A stretch of DNA of 64,000 nucleotides from Enterobacter cloacae. GTDB taxonomy: Bacteria > Pseudomonadota > Gammaproteobacteria > Enterobacterales > Enterobacteriaceae. Position 1 is the first letter of the stretch. Each line of letters starts with the position of its first letter. The stretch spans positions 3,162,001 to 3,226,000 of the forward strand of contig NZ_CP056117.1 of assembly GCF_013375935.1 (NCBI RefSeq), given 5' to 3'. Below are positions 1-8,311 of the stretch, piece by piece. The notes under the pieces are model-generated. The model was not told the DNA's origin. It saw only the letters and a program-made list of their open reading frames with translations, and did not search any database. Position numbers and translations under genes: made by a program.

Positions 1-2253
1 GCAGCAGGCGAGCGGCTCAGAGCAATTATTGAACAATGGGGGCCGCAGGCGGTGGCGTTTTACGCCTCCGGCCAGCTGTTAACCGAGGATTACTATGCCG
101 CCAACAAGCTGATGAAGGGGTTTATCGGGGCGGCAAACATTGATACCAACTCGCGGCTTTGCATGTCGTCGGCGGTGGTGGGCTACAAACGCGCCTTTGG
201 CGAAGACGTGGTGCCGTGCAGCTACGAGGATGTGGAAAACAGCGACCTGGTGGTGCTCGTTGGCTCGAACGCGGCCTGGACGCATCCGGTGCTGTACCAG
301 CGGCTGGTCCAGGCAAAACTCAATAATCCGCAGATGAAGGTCGTGGCGATCGATCCGCGTACCACCGCCACCTGCGATATCGCCGACCTGCACCTGGCGC
401 TGAAGCCCGGCAGCGACGCCGGGCTGTTTGTGGGATTGCTCAATCTGATCCAGGGCACCGGTGAGTGGCCCATTGCCCGCGTGGCGGCGTTTTGCGATCT
501 CCCTGCCGGGAAAATAGGAACCTTTTACGACTGGTTTATCACCGCGCCTCGCGCGATCACCCTTTACGCCATGGGGATCAACCAGTCTTCCAGCGGCAGC
601 GACAAGTGCAGCGCCATCATTAACGTGCATCTTGCCAGCGGAAAATTTAATCGTCCGGGCTGCGGCCCGTTTTCGCTGACCGGACAGCCAAACGCCATGG
701 GCGGGCGGGAGGTGGGCGGGCTGGCAAACCAGCTGGCGGCGCATATGGGCTTCGAGCCGGACGATCTCGCAAGGGTGGCGCGCTTCTGGGGCACCGGGCG
801 GCTGGCGCAGACTCCGGGGCTGATGGCGGTGGAGCTTTTCGATGCCATTGCCCGCGGCGAGGTGAAGGCGGTGTGGATCATGGGGACTAACCCTGCCGTC
901 TCGCTGCCGGACAGCCACGCGGTATGCCAGGCGCTGGCGGGCTGCCCGCTGGTGATCGTCTCTGAGGTGATGCAGGAGACGGACACCAGCCGGTTTGCCC
1001 ATATCCGTTTTCCGGCGCTGGGGTGGGGCGAGAAAAACGGCACGGTGACGAACTCCGAGCGGCGTATTTCCCGCCAGCGCGCGTTTTTGCCAGCGCCCGG
1101 CGAGGCGAAGCCGGACTGGTGGATCGTCGCCCGGGTCGCCGGGCAGCTTGGCTATGGCGAGGCCTTCGCCTGGGAACATCCTCAGGAGATATTTTGTGAG
1201 CACGCGGCGCTGACGGCGTTTGAAAACGGCGGGGAGCGGGCGCTCAACCTGCGCGAGCTGGCGAGGCTGACGCGGGAAGAGTGGGATGGGCTGGAGCCGT
1301 ACCAGTGGCATGCCGGTGATTTCCCGCAGCGTACGATGGTTCCGGTTGAGCCGCAATCGCATGGGGCACGCGTCGGGGCGCTGTATCCGCTGATGCTCAA
1401 CACCGGGCGGATACGCGACCAGTGGCACACCATGACGCGCACGGGGTATGTCCCGCGCCTGATGCAGCACGTCGACGAGCCTGTGGTGGAAATAAGCACC
1501 ACCGACGCCGCGCGCGCTGCCCTTACCGACGGCCAGCTGGCGCGGATCAGCTCTCCGCGCGGGGTCATGGTTGCCAGAGTCCGTATCAACCCCGGCCAGC
1601 GTGCGGGGGAGCTGTTTGCGCCGATGCACTGGAACGCGCAGTTTGCCCGCCAGGGGAAGGTGAATGCGCTGGTGGAAGGGCGCTGCGATCCGGCTTCTGG
1701 CCAGCCGGAGAGTAAACAAACCGCCGTCAGGATCGCGCCCTGGCAGCCGGTCTGGCAGGGGGAGCTGTATGCCCGGGAACTGCCCGAGCTGCCGCCCCCG
1801 GTATGCTGGTGGCGTAAAGCCTCGCGGCTGACGGTGGCGGGCGATAAGCCGCTGCTGTCGTGGGTGATGAATTACGCCAGCGGCCGCGGCTGGCAGCTGC
1901 AGGTTGCTCAGGCGGGCGAACGCAGCAGCGTGCTGGCCTGGCATCACGGCGAGCTGATGCTTGGCTTCTGGGAAGGCCATACGCTGCCGGCACTCGCGCA
2001 TGCATATATAGAAGAAGCCTTCGCCGCTGCGCCTGTAGAGGTAGCTGAACGCCACGCGCTGCTGAACGGGCAAAGACCGGATGAAGGTTCAGATCCCGGG
2101 CGAATTATCTGTAGCTGCTTTTGCGTGGGGGAAAACACGATACGCGAGGCGATTGCCGGAGGCTGCGGTTCCGTGGCATCGCTCGGGGCGTCGCTACGGT
2201 GCGGCACCGGCTGCGGCTCCTGCGTGCCTGAACTGAAGGGGCTGCTGGGATGA
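1..2253 (+). CDS. nasA: Assimilatory nitrate reductase, large subunit (3' part, open at the window edge)
   Basis: Molybdopterin-guanine-dinucleotide oxidoreductase that reduces nitrate to nitrite in the cytoplasm for nitrogen assimilation. The frame is open from base 1, so the N-terminal [4Fe-4S] region and true start lie outside the window; the GTG at 52 is internal. Visible features are the cofactor-binding MGTNPAVSLPDS motif, a molydopterin dinucleotide-binding C-terminal barrel (TGRIRDQWHTMTRTG) and a terminal BFD-type [2Fe-2S] domain with cysteines in CSCFC and CGTGCGSC. That extra C-terminal domain is typical of Klebsiella-type NasA rather than of NarG or NapA. The next gene downstream is ychO on the same strand, 113 bases away. 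The Klebsiella nas operon would place regulator, transporter and nitrite reductase genes upstream, outside this window. Confidence 0.9.
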   Translation, partial: AAGERLRAIIEQWGPQAVAFYASGQLLTEDYYAANKLMKGFIGAANIDTNSRLCMSSAVVGYKRAFGEDVVPCSYEDVENSDLVVLVGSNAAWTHPVLYQRLVQAKLNNPQMKVVAIDPRTTATCDIADLHLALKPGSDAGLFVGLLNLIQGTGEWPIARVAAFCDLPAGKIGTFYDWFITAPRAITLYAMGINQSSSGSDKCSAIINVHLASGKFNRPGCGPFSLTGQPNAMGGREVGGLANQLAAHMGFEPDDLARVARFWGTGRLAQTPGLMAVELFDAIARGEVKAVWIMGTNPAVSLPDSHAVCQALAGCPLVIVSEVMQETDTSRFAHIRFPALGWGEKNGTVTNSERRISRQRAFLPAPGEAKPDWWIVARVAGQLGYGEAFAWEHPQEIFCEHAALTAFENGGERALNLRELARLTREEWDGLEPYQWHAGDFPQRTMVPVEPQSHGARVGALYPLMLNTGRIRDQWHTMTRTGYVPRLMQHVDEPVVEISTTDAARAALTDGQLARISSPRGVMVARVRINPGQRAGELFAPMHWNAQFARQGKVNALVEGRCDPASGQPESKQTAVRIAPWQPVWQGELYARELPELPPPVCWWRKASRLTVAGDKPLLSWVMNYASGRGWQLQVAQAGERSSVLAWHHGELMLGFWEGHTLPALAHAYIEEAFAAAPVEVAERHALLNGQRPDEGSDPGRIICSCFCVGENTIREAIAGGCGSVASLGASLRCGTGCGSCVPELKGLLG

Positions 2254-2366
2254 GGTTGTAAAGCGGACAAACGCTTTCAGGATATTCCTGAAATTGCTGT
2301 TAAGACTGTATTTCAGGTTTTATAGCGTTAACATAATAGGAGTTTGTTTATATCTACAGGTTCTTA

Positions 2367-3785
2367 TTGACGACGTTGAAGGCTGTATCGTCCCGCATCG
2401 GTTTTCTGTTATTACTCCCCCTTCTTTCGGCCGGAGCCGTTCACGGTGCGCCGAAATCCTTCGTGCAGCAGGCGCAAAATCCCTTTGATAACAACGGCGA
2501 TAGCCTGCCGGACCTGGGCATGGCCCAGCCCACCAGCGAGGGCGAAAAGCACCTTGCCGAAATGGCGAAAGCCTTCGGTGAGGCGAGTATGAACGATAAC
2601 GGCCTTACCGCCGGGCAGCAGGCGCGGCAGTTCGCGTTTGGTCAGGTGCGCGATGCGGTGAGCGGAGAAGTCAACGAGCAGATTGAATCCTGGCTTTCTC
2701 CCTGGGGTAACGCCAGCGTTAACGTGCTGGTGGATGATGAGGGTAACTTCAACGGCAGCAGCGGAAGCTGGTTTATCCCCTGGAACGATAACAACCGCTA
2801 CCTGAGCTGGAGCCAGCTTGGGCTGACGCAGCAGGCCGACGGGCTGGTGAGCAACGCGGGGATCGGCCAGCGCTGGGTTGCCGGAAAGTGGCTGCTGGGC
2901 TACAACACCTTTTACGACAACCTGCTTGATGACAACCTGCAACGTGCCGGGCTGGGGGCAGAGGCGTGGGGCGAAAACCTGCGCCTGTCGGCCAACTACT
3001 ACCAGCCGTTTGCGGGATGGCAGCCGCGCTCCGATATTCGGGAGCAGCGCATGGCGCGCGGGTACGACGTGACGGCGAAAGCCTGGCTGCCCTGGTTTCA
3101 CCACCTGAACACCAGCGTCAGCTTTGAGCAGTATTTTGGCGATAACGTGGATCTGTTCAACAGCGGCACGGGGTATCACAACCCGGTGGCGGTCAATCTG
3201 GGGCTGAACTATACCCCCGTTCCGCTGGTCACCCTGACGGCTGCCCACAAGCAGGGGGAGAGCGGCGTAAGCCAGAATAACCTCGGGCTAAAGCTCAACT
3301 ACCGTTTTGGCGTGCCGCTGGCGAAGCAGCTTTCCGCCGGGGAAGTGGCGGCGACGCGCTCGCTTCGCGGGAGCCGCTATGATTCACCCGAGCGCGATAA
3401 TCTGCCCGTGATGGAGTTCCGCCAGCGCAAAACGCTGTCGGTTTATCTGGCCACGCCGCCGTGGGATCTGAAGCCGGGCGAAACCGTGATGCTGAAGCTG
3501 CAAATTCGCAGCACGCACGGTGTTCGTCAGATCCACTGGCTGGGTGATACCCAGGCGCTCAGCCTGACCTCACCGGAAAACAGCAACAGCAGCGACGACT
3601 GGAGCGTGATCATGCCTGCCTGGAACGACGCGGAAGGGGTGAAAAACGAATGGCGGCTCTCGGCCGTTGTGGAAGATAAGAATGGGCAGCGTGTCTCCTC
3701 CAATGAGATCACGCTTTCCGTGGTGCAACCGCTCGTCGCAGTGCCTGACGACGATCCACGGTGGAAGTTGCTGCCGGACGAGTAA
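2367..3785 (+). CDS. ychO: Inverse autotransporter / invasin-like outer membrane protein YchO
   Basis: Outer-membrane protein of the intimin/invasin family. A signal peptide (hydrophobic stretch at about residues 10-24, then AVHGAP) is followed by an inverse-autotransporter beta-barrel at about residues 60-320 with recurrent aromatic strand ends (YNTFYDNLLDD, LNYRFGVPL). The last ~120 residues resemble a single Ig-like domain. The protein has 472 residues and lacks the long passenger of intimin, as does E. coli YchO. The start is TTG at 2367 with an ACAGG Shine-Dalgarno-like sequence just upstream; it places the signal peptide at the N-terminus. The gene converges with narL, whose stop lies only 1-2 bases away. 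Its role is unclear; in E. coli relatives it has been linked to adhesion or invasion. Confidence 0.85.
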   Translation: MTTLKAVSSRIGFLLLLPLLSAGAVHGAPKSFVQQAQNPFDNNGDSLPDLGMAQPTSEGEKHLAEMAKAFGEASMNDNGLTAGQQARQFAFGQVRDAVSGEVNEQIESWLSPWGNASVNVLVDDEGNFNGSSGSWFIPWNDNNRYLSWSQLGLTQQADGLVSNAGIGQRWVAGKWLLGYNTFYDNLLDDNLQRAGLGAEAWGENLRLSANYYQPFAGWQPRSDIREQRMARGYDVTAKAWLPWFHHLNTSVSFEQYFGDNVDLFNSGTGYHNPVAVNLGLNYTPVPLVTLTAAHKQGESGVSQNNLGLKLNYRFGVPLAKQLSAGEVAATRSLRGSRYDSPERDNLPVMEFRQRKTLSVYLATPPWDLKPGETVMLKLQIRSTHGVRQIHWLGDTQALSLTSPENSNSSDDWSVIMPAWNDAEGVKNEWRLSAVVEDKNGQRVSSNEITLSVVQPLVAVPDDDPRWKLLPDE

Positions 3786-3786
3786 G

Positions 3787-4437
3787 TTAAAAAATGCGTT
3801 CCTGATGCACCCAGACGGCGGCCTCAACGCGGGATTTTAACTTCATTTTCTTCAGCATGTGTTTAACGTGTACCTTGACCGTGCTTTCGGTGATGTCCAG
3901 ACGGCGGGCGATCATCTTGTTCGGCAGGCCCTGGGCAATCAGCTTCAGAATGTCGCGCTCGCGCGGGGTCAGCTGGCTGACGTCGCGGTCGGACGTGGCG
4001 CGGTTCGCGCGCAGGCTGGCGGCCAGCACTGGCGTTAACGCTTCACTCAGTACCATCTCGCCTGCGGCAGCCTGCTGCAGCGCCTTGAGCAGATCTTCCG
4101 GCTCCATATCCTTCAGCAGATAGCCGTCTGCACCCCGCTTGAGCGCGGTGACCACGTCTTCCTCATGGTTAGATACGCTAAAGACCACCACCCGGCCGGA
4201 GAGAGATTTCTCCCGCAGCTTGTCGAGGGTTTCCAGGCCGTTCATGCCCGGCATGTTGAGATCGAGCAGGATCAAATCAGGATCGAGCGATTCGGCAAGT
4301 TCAATGCCCTGTTCGCCGTTGCTGGCCTCACCGACGACGGTGATGTCGGGCGCCATGCTGACAAGCTGCTTAACGCCAGTTCGCAGCATCGGATGATCGT
4401 CAATCAACAGGATGGATGCCGGTTCCTGATTAGTCAT
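3787..4437 (-). CDS. narL: Nitrate/nitrite response regulator NarL
   Basis: DNA-binding response regulator that, when phosphorylated by NarX or NarQ, activates narK and narGHJI and represses alternative anaerobic pathways. The receiver domain spans about residues 1-125, with acidic pair Asp13-Asp14, phospho-acceptor Asp59 ([13 protein letters not shown]) and conserved Lys109 (YLLKD). A LuxR-type helix-turn-helix occupies about residues 150-210 ([20 protein letters not shown]). The length, 216 residues, equals the E. coli protein. The ATG overlaps the end of narX by 8 bases, so the two are translationally coupled in a narXL operon. Confidence 0.97.
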   Translation of the reverse strand: MTNQEPASILLIDDHPMLRTGVKQLVSMAPDITVVGEASNGEQGIELAESLDPDLILLDLNMPGMNGLETLDKLREKSLSGRVVVFSVSNHEEDVVTALKRGADGYLLKDMEPEDLLKALQQAAAGEMVLSEALTPVLAASLRANRATSDRDVSQLTPRERDILKLIAQGLPNKMIARRLDITESTVKVHVKHMLKKMKLKSRVEAAVWVHQERIF

Positions 4438-6226
4438 GGTTTTCTCCTTGAGCAGTTATGAGGGGCTTTTCGGGTATAAAGGTGACCACGACTTCGGTGC
4501 CACCTGACTCTCCCCGGCGAACCTGGCAATCACCGCGCAGGCTTTGCGCGCGGTCTCGCATGATAATTAAACCATAGTGGTTCGTTCGTTCGGCATTTTC
4601 CGGCACGCCGCGGCCGTTATCCAGGATCCTGAGCTTCACCTGGTTATCCTGGCAGCTCACGGTCACCGTGACGGCCGTCGCATCGGCATGCTTAAGCACG
4701 TTGCTCAGGGCTTCACGGGCAATTTGCAGTAAATGAATCGCCTGATGGGAGGGGACAAATCGCGGCGGCAGCTGGTAATCCAGCTTCACCGGGAAGCCCA
4801 GCCGGGCGCTGAATTCCTGACAGCTCGACTCCAGCGCGGGGCGCAGCCCCGGCTCGGTGAGCTGCAGGCGGAAGGTGGTCAGCAGTTCGCGAAGCTGGAT
4901 CCACGAGGTGTTAAGCTCGTTGCGGATCTGGCTGAGCAGCTGTTTGCTGCTCTCCGGCATACCTTCATCCTGCATTTGCAGGCAGCTCACCTGCATCTTC
5001 ATGCAGGAGAGGGACTGGGCGATGGAGTCGTGCAGCTCGCGGGCGATGGTGGCTCGCTCCTCCATGACGATCAGCTGCTGCTGTTTCTCCTGATGGCGAT
5101 CGAGCGCCAGCGTAGCCGTGAGCTGTTCAACCAGCGTATCCACCAGCTGCTGCTGGTCGTGGCTCAGGTGACGCCCGGCTGGCAGGGTAGCCAGCAAAAT
5201 ACCGTACTGGGTATGGCTGTCCATCAGCCGCCACTTCAGCGTTGTGCCGCTGGTGGTGAGCGGAGGTAGCCCGCGCGGGCACAGATGACACCCTTTATCG
5301 TCGCAGGACATGTCCGACTGACAGGTAAATTCCTGATGATTTTCTTCATCTTCAACGTCGTAAACCCGCAGCTCCAGGTCGTGGAGCAGGGTCAGGTTTT
5401 GCAGGCCGTTCAGTACCGGCGAGAGACGTTCACAAAGCGGTACCTGCATATGCAGGCGACGGTTCGCCTGCCACAGGAAAGAGAGGATCTCGTTTTTCTG
5501 CTCAAGCCCCGCGGTCTTCTCCTGAACGCGTTTCTCCAGCACCGCGTAACTTTCCGACAGCTCTGCCGACATGGTATTCAGCGCCTCGCCGAGCATCGCC
5601 ATTTCGTTGCGTCCGATGATGTGCGTGCGCTGGGTAAAATCGCGCTGCGTAACGGCGCGAGCCATCGCCAGCAGCTGCTTCCAGGGGTTCAGCAAGCGCG
5701 CGCGCAGCCAGATCACCGTGAAAATCAGCAGCAGGCCCATAAACAGCGCCATCGCGCGGTGAACCATCACCACGCGGTCAATGCGTAGCTCCGTGGTGCG
5801 ATCGAATGAGCTGACAAGGCGATCGATGCGCGATACGAACCCGGCGACATCCTGAGCGACGGTATCGCGGCTTTCCGCCCGCTTTAACCCCGGCGCCAGC
5901 TGGGTGTGCCAGTAGCCCTGAAGCGCCTTAAGCTGCGATTCCTGACCGTCACGAATGGCGGCTTTTTCCAGCTCAGGGCTGAACGCGGTACGCTCCATTT
6001 CATCAATAAGCGGCTTATCGGCCTGGGTCAGCGGGACCGACGCCAGCAGCCGGTAACTCTGCATACGCAGGGAGCCTGCCTCATTAATGGCATGCGCGTT
6101 ACCCTGTACGCCCTGCACCAGCCAGCCAGAAATAGCCATGCCGGTCACACCGATGGCGGTGGACAGCAAAACAATAAGCGCCAGTTGGTTAACCAGCGTC
6201 AGCGGAGATAAACATCTTTTTAACAT
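4430..6226 (-). CDS. narX: Nitrate/nitrite sensor histidine kinase NarX
   Basis: Inner-membrane sensor kinase for nitrate and nitrite that phosphorylates NarL and NarP. In order it has TM1 at about residues 15-37, a periplasmic sensor region with the P-box ([17 protein letters not shown], starting near residue 49), TM2 at about 150-175, a HAMP linker, a cysteine-rich GAF-like central module, the phospho-accepting His of [11 protein letters not shown] and an HPK7-type ATPase ([11 protein letters not shown]). The start at 6226 gives [10 protein letters not shown] and 598 residues, the E. coli length. The upstream in-frame ATG at 6301 would add 25 residues unlike the family. It is divergent from narK and shares the 309-base regulatory region with it. 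Confidence 0.96.
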   Translation of the reverse strand: MLKRCLSPLTLVNQLALIVLLSTAIGVTGMAISGWLVQGVQGNAHAINEAGSLRMQSYRLLASVPLTQADKPLIDEMERTAFSPELEKAAIRDGQESQLKALQGYWHTQLAPGLKRAESRDTVAQDVAGFVSRIDRLVSSFDRTTELRIDRVVMVHRAMALFMGLLLIFTVIWLRARLLNPWKQLLAMARAVTQRDFTQRTHIIGRNEMAMLGEALNTMSAELSESYAVLEKRVQEKTAGLEQKNEILSFLWQANRRLHMQVPLCERLSPVLNGLQNLTLLHDLELRVYDVEDEENHQEFTCQSDMSCDDKGCHLCPRGLPPLTTSGTTLKWRLMDSHTQYGILLATLPAGRHLSHDQQQLVDTLVEQLTATLALDRHQEKQQQLIVMEERATIARELHDSIAQSLSCMKMQVSCLQMQDEGMPESSKQLLSQIRNELNTSWIQLRELLTTFRLQLTEPGLRPALESSCQEFSARLGFPVKLDYQLPPRFVPSHQAIHLLQIAREALSNVLKHADATAVTVTVSCQDNQVKLRILDNGRGVPENAERTNHYGLIIMRDRAQSLRGDCQVRRGESGGTEVVVTFIPEKPLITAQGENHD

Positions 6227-6294
6227 AGAGTTGCCGGGCTCCTGACGTGACATGATTGCAGGAATGGCGCTATTCTGGTGCATACCCTGGAGTA

Positions 6295-6338
6295 TACCCA
6301 TACCAATAAAGGATTACCTCTAAATTGCCGCAGGGGTA
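6295..6338. promoter_or_regulatory. Cluster of NarL-type heptamers between narX and narK
   Basis: Four close matches to the NarL heptamer consensus TACYNMT lie within 44 bases: TACCCAT at 6295, TACCAAT at 6301, TACCTCT at 6315 and, on the minus strand, TACCCCT at 6332-6338. In E. coli the narX-narK region binds several NarL dimers that activate narK from a distance with IHF. The density here supports the same arrangement. Assignment is by motif only. Confidence 0.7.
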
Positions 6339-6463
6339 ACGGTTAGGGGGTGGGCGCAGCAGGAACGGGTCAGAACCGTGAAAAACCACACCTTTTTTAC
6401 GTTTTGCGTCTACTCACTAAGGGGGATGACTTTTTTTTCGCCGCAAAACGTCCCACTTTTCCT

Positions 6464-6477
6464 TTGATTTATATCAA
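6464..6477 (+). promoter_or_regulatory. FNR box upstream of narK
   Basis: TTGATTTATATCAA matches both FNR half-sites (TTGAT-N4-ATCAA) exactly. Its centre at 6470.5 predicts transcription starting near 6512 if FNR acts at -41.5, leaving a short leader before the narK ATG at 6536. This fits anaerobic induction of narK by FNR. Confidence 0.9.
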
Positions 6478-6535
6478 CTTACCGCCGCCCTAAAGCCCTA
6501 ATGTTTGCAGCATCATTCGAGAATCAGAGGTGTCT

Positions 6536-7930
6536 ATGAGTCACTCATCCGCTCCCGAAAGGGAAAATGGTGCCGTTATTACTGACTGGCGTCCAGAGGA
6601 TCCGGCGTTCTGGCAACAGCGCGGCCATCGTGTAGCAAGTCGTAATCTGTGGATTTCCGTTCCATGCCTGCTGTTAGCGTTTTGCGTCTGGATGCTGTTC
6701 AGCGCGGTTGCGGTTAATCTGCCAAAGGTGGGCTTTACCTTTACCACCGATCAGCTCTTTATGCTGACCGCGCTGCCGTCACTTTCGGGCGCGCTGCTGC
6801 GCGTGCCTTACGCGTTTATGGTGCCGGTCTTCGGCGGCCGTCGCTGGACGGCCTTCAGCACCGGCATCATGATCGTCCCGTGCGTGTGGCTCGGTTTTGC
6901 GGTGCAGGATACCTCCACGCCGTTTAGCGTGTTCGTGATTATCTCCCTGCTGTGCGGTTTTGCGGGTGCGAACTTTGCGTCCAGCATGGCAAACATCAGC
7001 TTCTTCTTCCCGAAAGCGAAGCAGGGCGGGGCGCTCGGCATTAACGGCGGTCTGGGTAACATGGGCGTGAGCGTGATGCAGCTGCTTGCTCCGCTGGCAA
7101 TCTCTGTTTCTATCTTTGCTGCCTTCGGCGGCGGCGTGACGCAGCCTGACGGTTCGATGCTGTTCCTGCAAAACGCCGCCTGGATCTGGGTGCCGTTCCT
7201 GGTGGTCTTTACGCTGGCGGCGTGGTTCTTTATGAACGATCTGTCTGCGTCAAAAGCTTCCCTGAGCGAGCAGCTGCCGGTGCTGAAGCGTGGCCACCTG
7301 TGGGTGATGGCGCTGCTGTATCTGGCAACCTTCGGCTCGTTCATCGGCTTCTCCGCGGGCTTTGCGATGCTGTCTAAAACCCAGTTCCCGGACGTGCAGA
7401 TCCTGCAGTTCGCCTTCTTCGGTCCATTTATTGGCGCCCTGGCGCGCTCGCTGGGCGGCATGATTTCTGACCGCCTTGGCGGTGCCCGCGTCACGCTGGT
7501 GAACTTTGTGGTGATGGCTATCTTCTGTGCGCTGCTGTTCCTGACGCTGCCGGCGGATGGTCAGGGGGGTAACTTCTTTGCCTTCTTCGGCGTCTTTATG
7601 GTGCTGTTCCTGACGGCCGGGCTGGGCAGCGCGTCTACGTTCCAGATGATCTCAGTTATCTTCCGAAAGCTGACCATGGATCGCGTGAAGGCGCAGGGCG
7701 GGAGCGACGAGCAGGCGATGCGTGAAGCCGCTACCGACACCGCGGCGGCGCTTGGCTTTATCTCTGCTATCGGCGCCATCGGTGGCTTCTTTATTCCAAA
7801 AGCGTTCGGCATCTCGCTGGATCTGACCGGCTCCCCGGCGGGAGCAATGAAGGTCTTCCTCGTCTTCTATATCGCCTGCGTGGCTATCACGTGGCTGGTA
7901 TACGGCCGTAATACCAAGAAAAACAAGTAA
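6536..7930 (+). CDS. narK: Nitrate/nitrite antiporter NarK
   Basis: Major-facilitator-superfamily transporter (NNP family) of 12 membrane helices that imports nitrate and exports nitrite during nitrate respiration. The nitrate-signature glycine-rich segments are present (GALGINGGLGNMGVS near residue 165 and FISAIGAIGGFFIPK near residue 410), as are conserved arginines in TM2 and TM8 (LLRVPYAF, GALARSLGG). The ATG at 6536 has AGAGG five bases upstream and gives MSHSSAPERE as in E. coli. The in-frame GTG at 6530 overlaps that Shine-Dalgarno sequence and is rejected. A strong terminator follows before narG. Confidence 0.97.
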   Translation: MSHSSAPERENGAVITDWRPEDPAFWQQRGHRVASRNLWISVPCLLLAFCVWMLFSAVAVNLPKVGFTFTTDQLFMLTALPSLSGALLRVPYAFMVPVFGGRRWTAFSTGIMIVPCVWLGFAVQDTSTPFSVFVIISLLCGFAGANFASSMANISFFFPKAKQGGALGINGGLGNMGVSVMQLLAPLAISVSIFAAFGGGVTQPDGSMLFLQNAAWIWVPFLVVFTLAAWFFMNDLSASKASLSEQLPVLKRGHLWVMALLYLATFGSFIGFSAGFAMLSKTQFPDVQILQFAFFGPFIGALARSLGGMISDRLGGARVTLVNFVVMAIFCALLFLTLPADGQGGNFFAFFGVFMVLFLTAGLGSASTFQMISVIFRKLTMDRVKAQGGSDEQAMREAATDTAAALGFISAIGAIGGFFIPKAFGISLDLTGSPAGAMKVFLVFYIACVAITWLVYGRNTKKNK

Positions 7931-7946
7931 ACTTGATTATCCGTTT

Positions 7947-7973
7947 GCGCGGCCTGTGTGCCGCGCTTTTTTT
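7947..7973 (+). terminator. Rho-independent terminator of narK
   Basis: The 7-bp stem GCGCGGC/GCCGCGC with a 6-base loop is followed directly by seven T. It separates narK from the narGHJI operon. Confidence 0.9.
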
Positions 7974-8010
7974 ATGGCACAAATAGTTACAACATACTGA
8001 TGACTTCGCC

Positions 8011-8191
8011 AGGGGTATCGCGCGGGTAACGCTGTGATGGCCATCGCTTTTCAGGGGAGCCTACCCCTTAATACCTAAGATGTTAAATTTTTCCCTGCTT
8101 TTTGTACGATAAATAAAAAATATCTATATATTTCAAAGTGATAATAAATTTAAAAACCTACCGCTTTGGTGGTATTTCATCTAATACCCCC
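8011..8191. promoter_or_regulatory. NarL-type heptamers upstream of narG
   Basis: NarL-like heptamers occur at 8011-8017 (minus, TACCCCT), 8062-8068 (TACCCCT), 8072-8078 (TACCTAA) and 8185-8191 (TACCCCC). The two at 8062-8078 lie about 190 bases ahead of the FNR-predicted start, and the last lies near -70. This matches the E. coli narG pattern of a distal NarL cluster near -200 plus proximal sites. The AT-rich stretch between them would suit IHF bending. Motif-based only. Confidence 0.65.
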
Positions 8192-8211
8192 TGTGAGAGT
8201 CCCCCTTCGCC

Positions 8212-8225
8212 TTGATCGTTATCAA
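8212..8225 (+). promoter_or_regulatory. FNR box of the narG promoter
   Basis: TTGATCGTTATCAA is an exact FNR palindrome. Centre 8218.5 predicts a start near 8260 and a ~50-base leader to the narG ATG. This is the class II FNR-dependent architecture known for narGHJI. Confidence 0.9.
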
Positions 8226-8311
8226 TTCTCACCATCTTTCATAGCGTTACCTTCGCTGCAAATCAGCAATGTCGATTTAGAGAGCCACAGGCTCCACACA
8301 GGAGATACCCG

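Noticed and set aside
79..2073. Minus-strand open frame of 664 codons opposite nasA
   Set aside because: It is a shadow of a GC-rich gene: Arg/Gln/His/Pro-rich product, no family, no promoter. The plus strand clearly encodes NasA.
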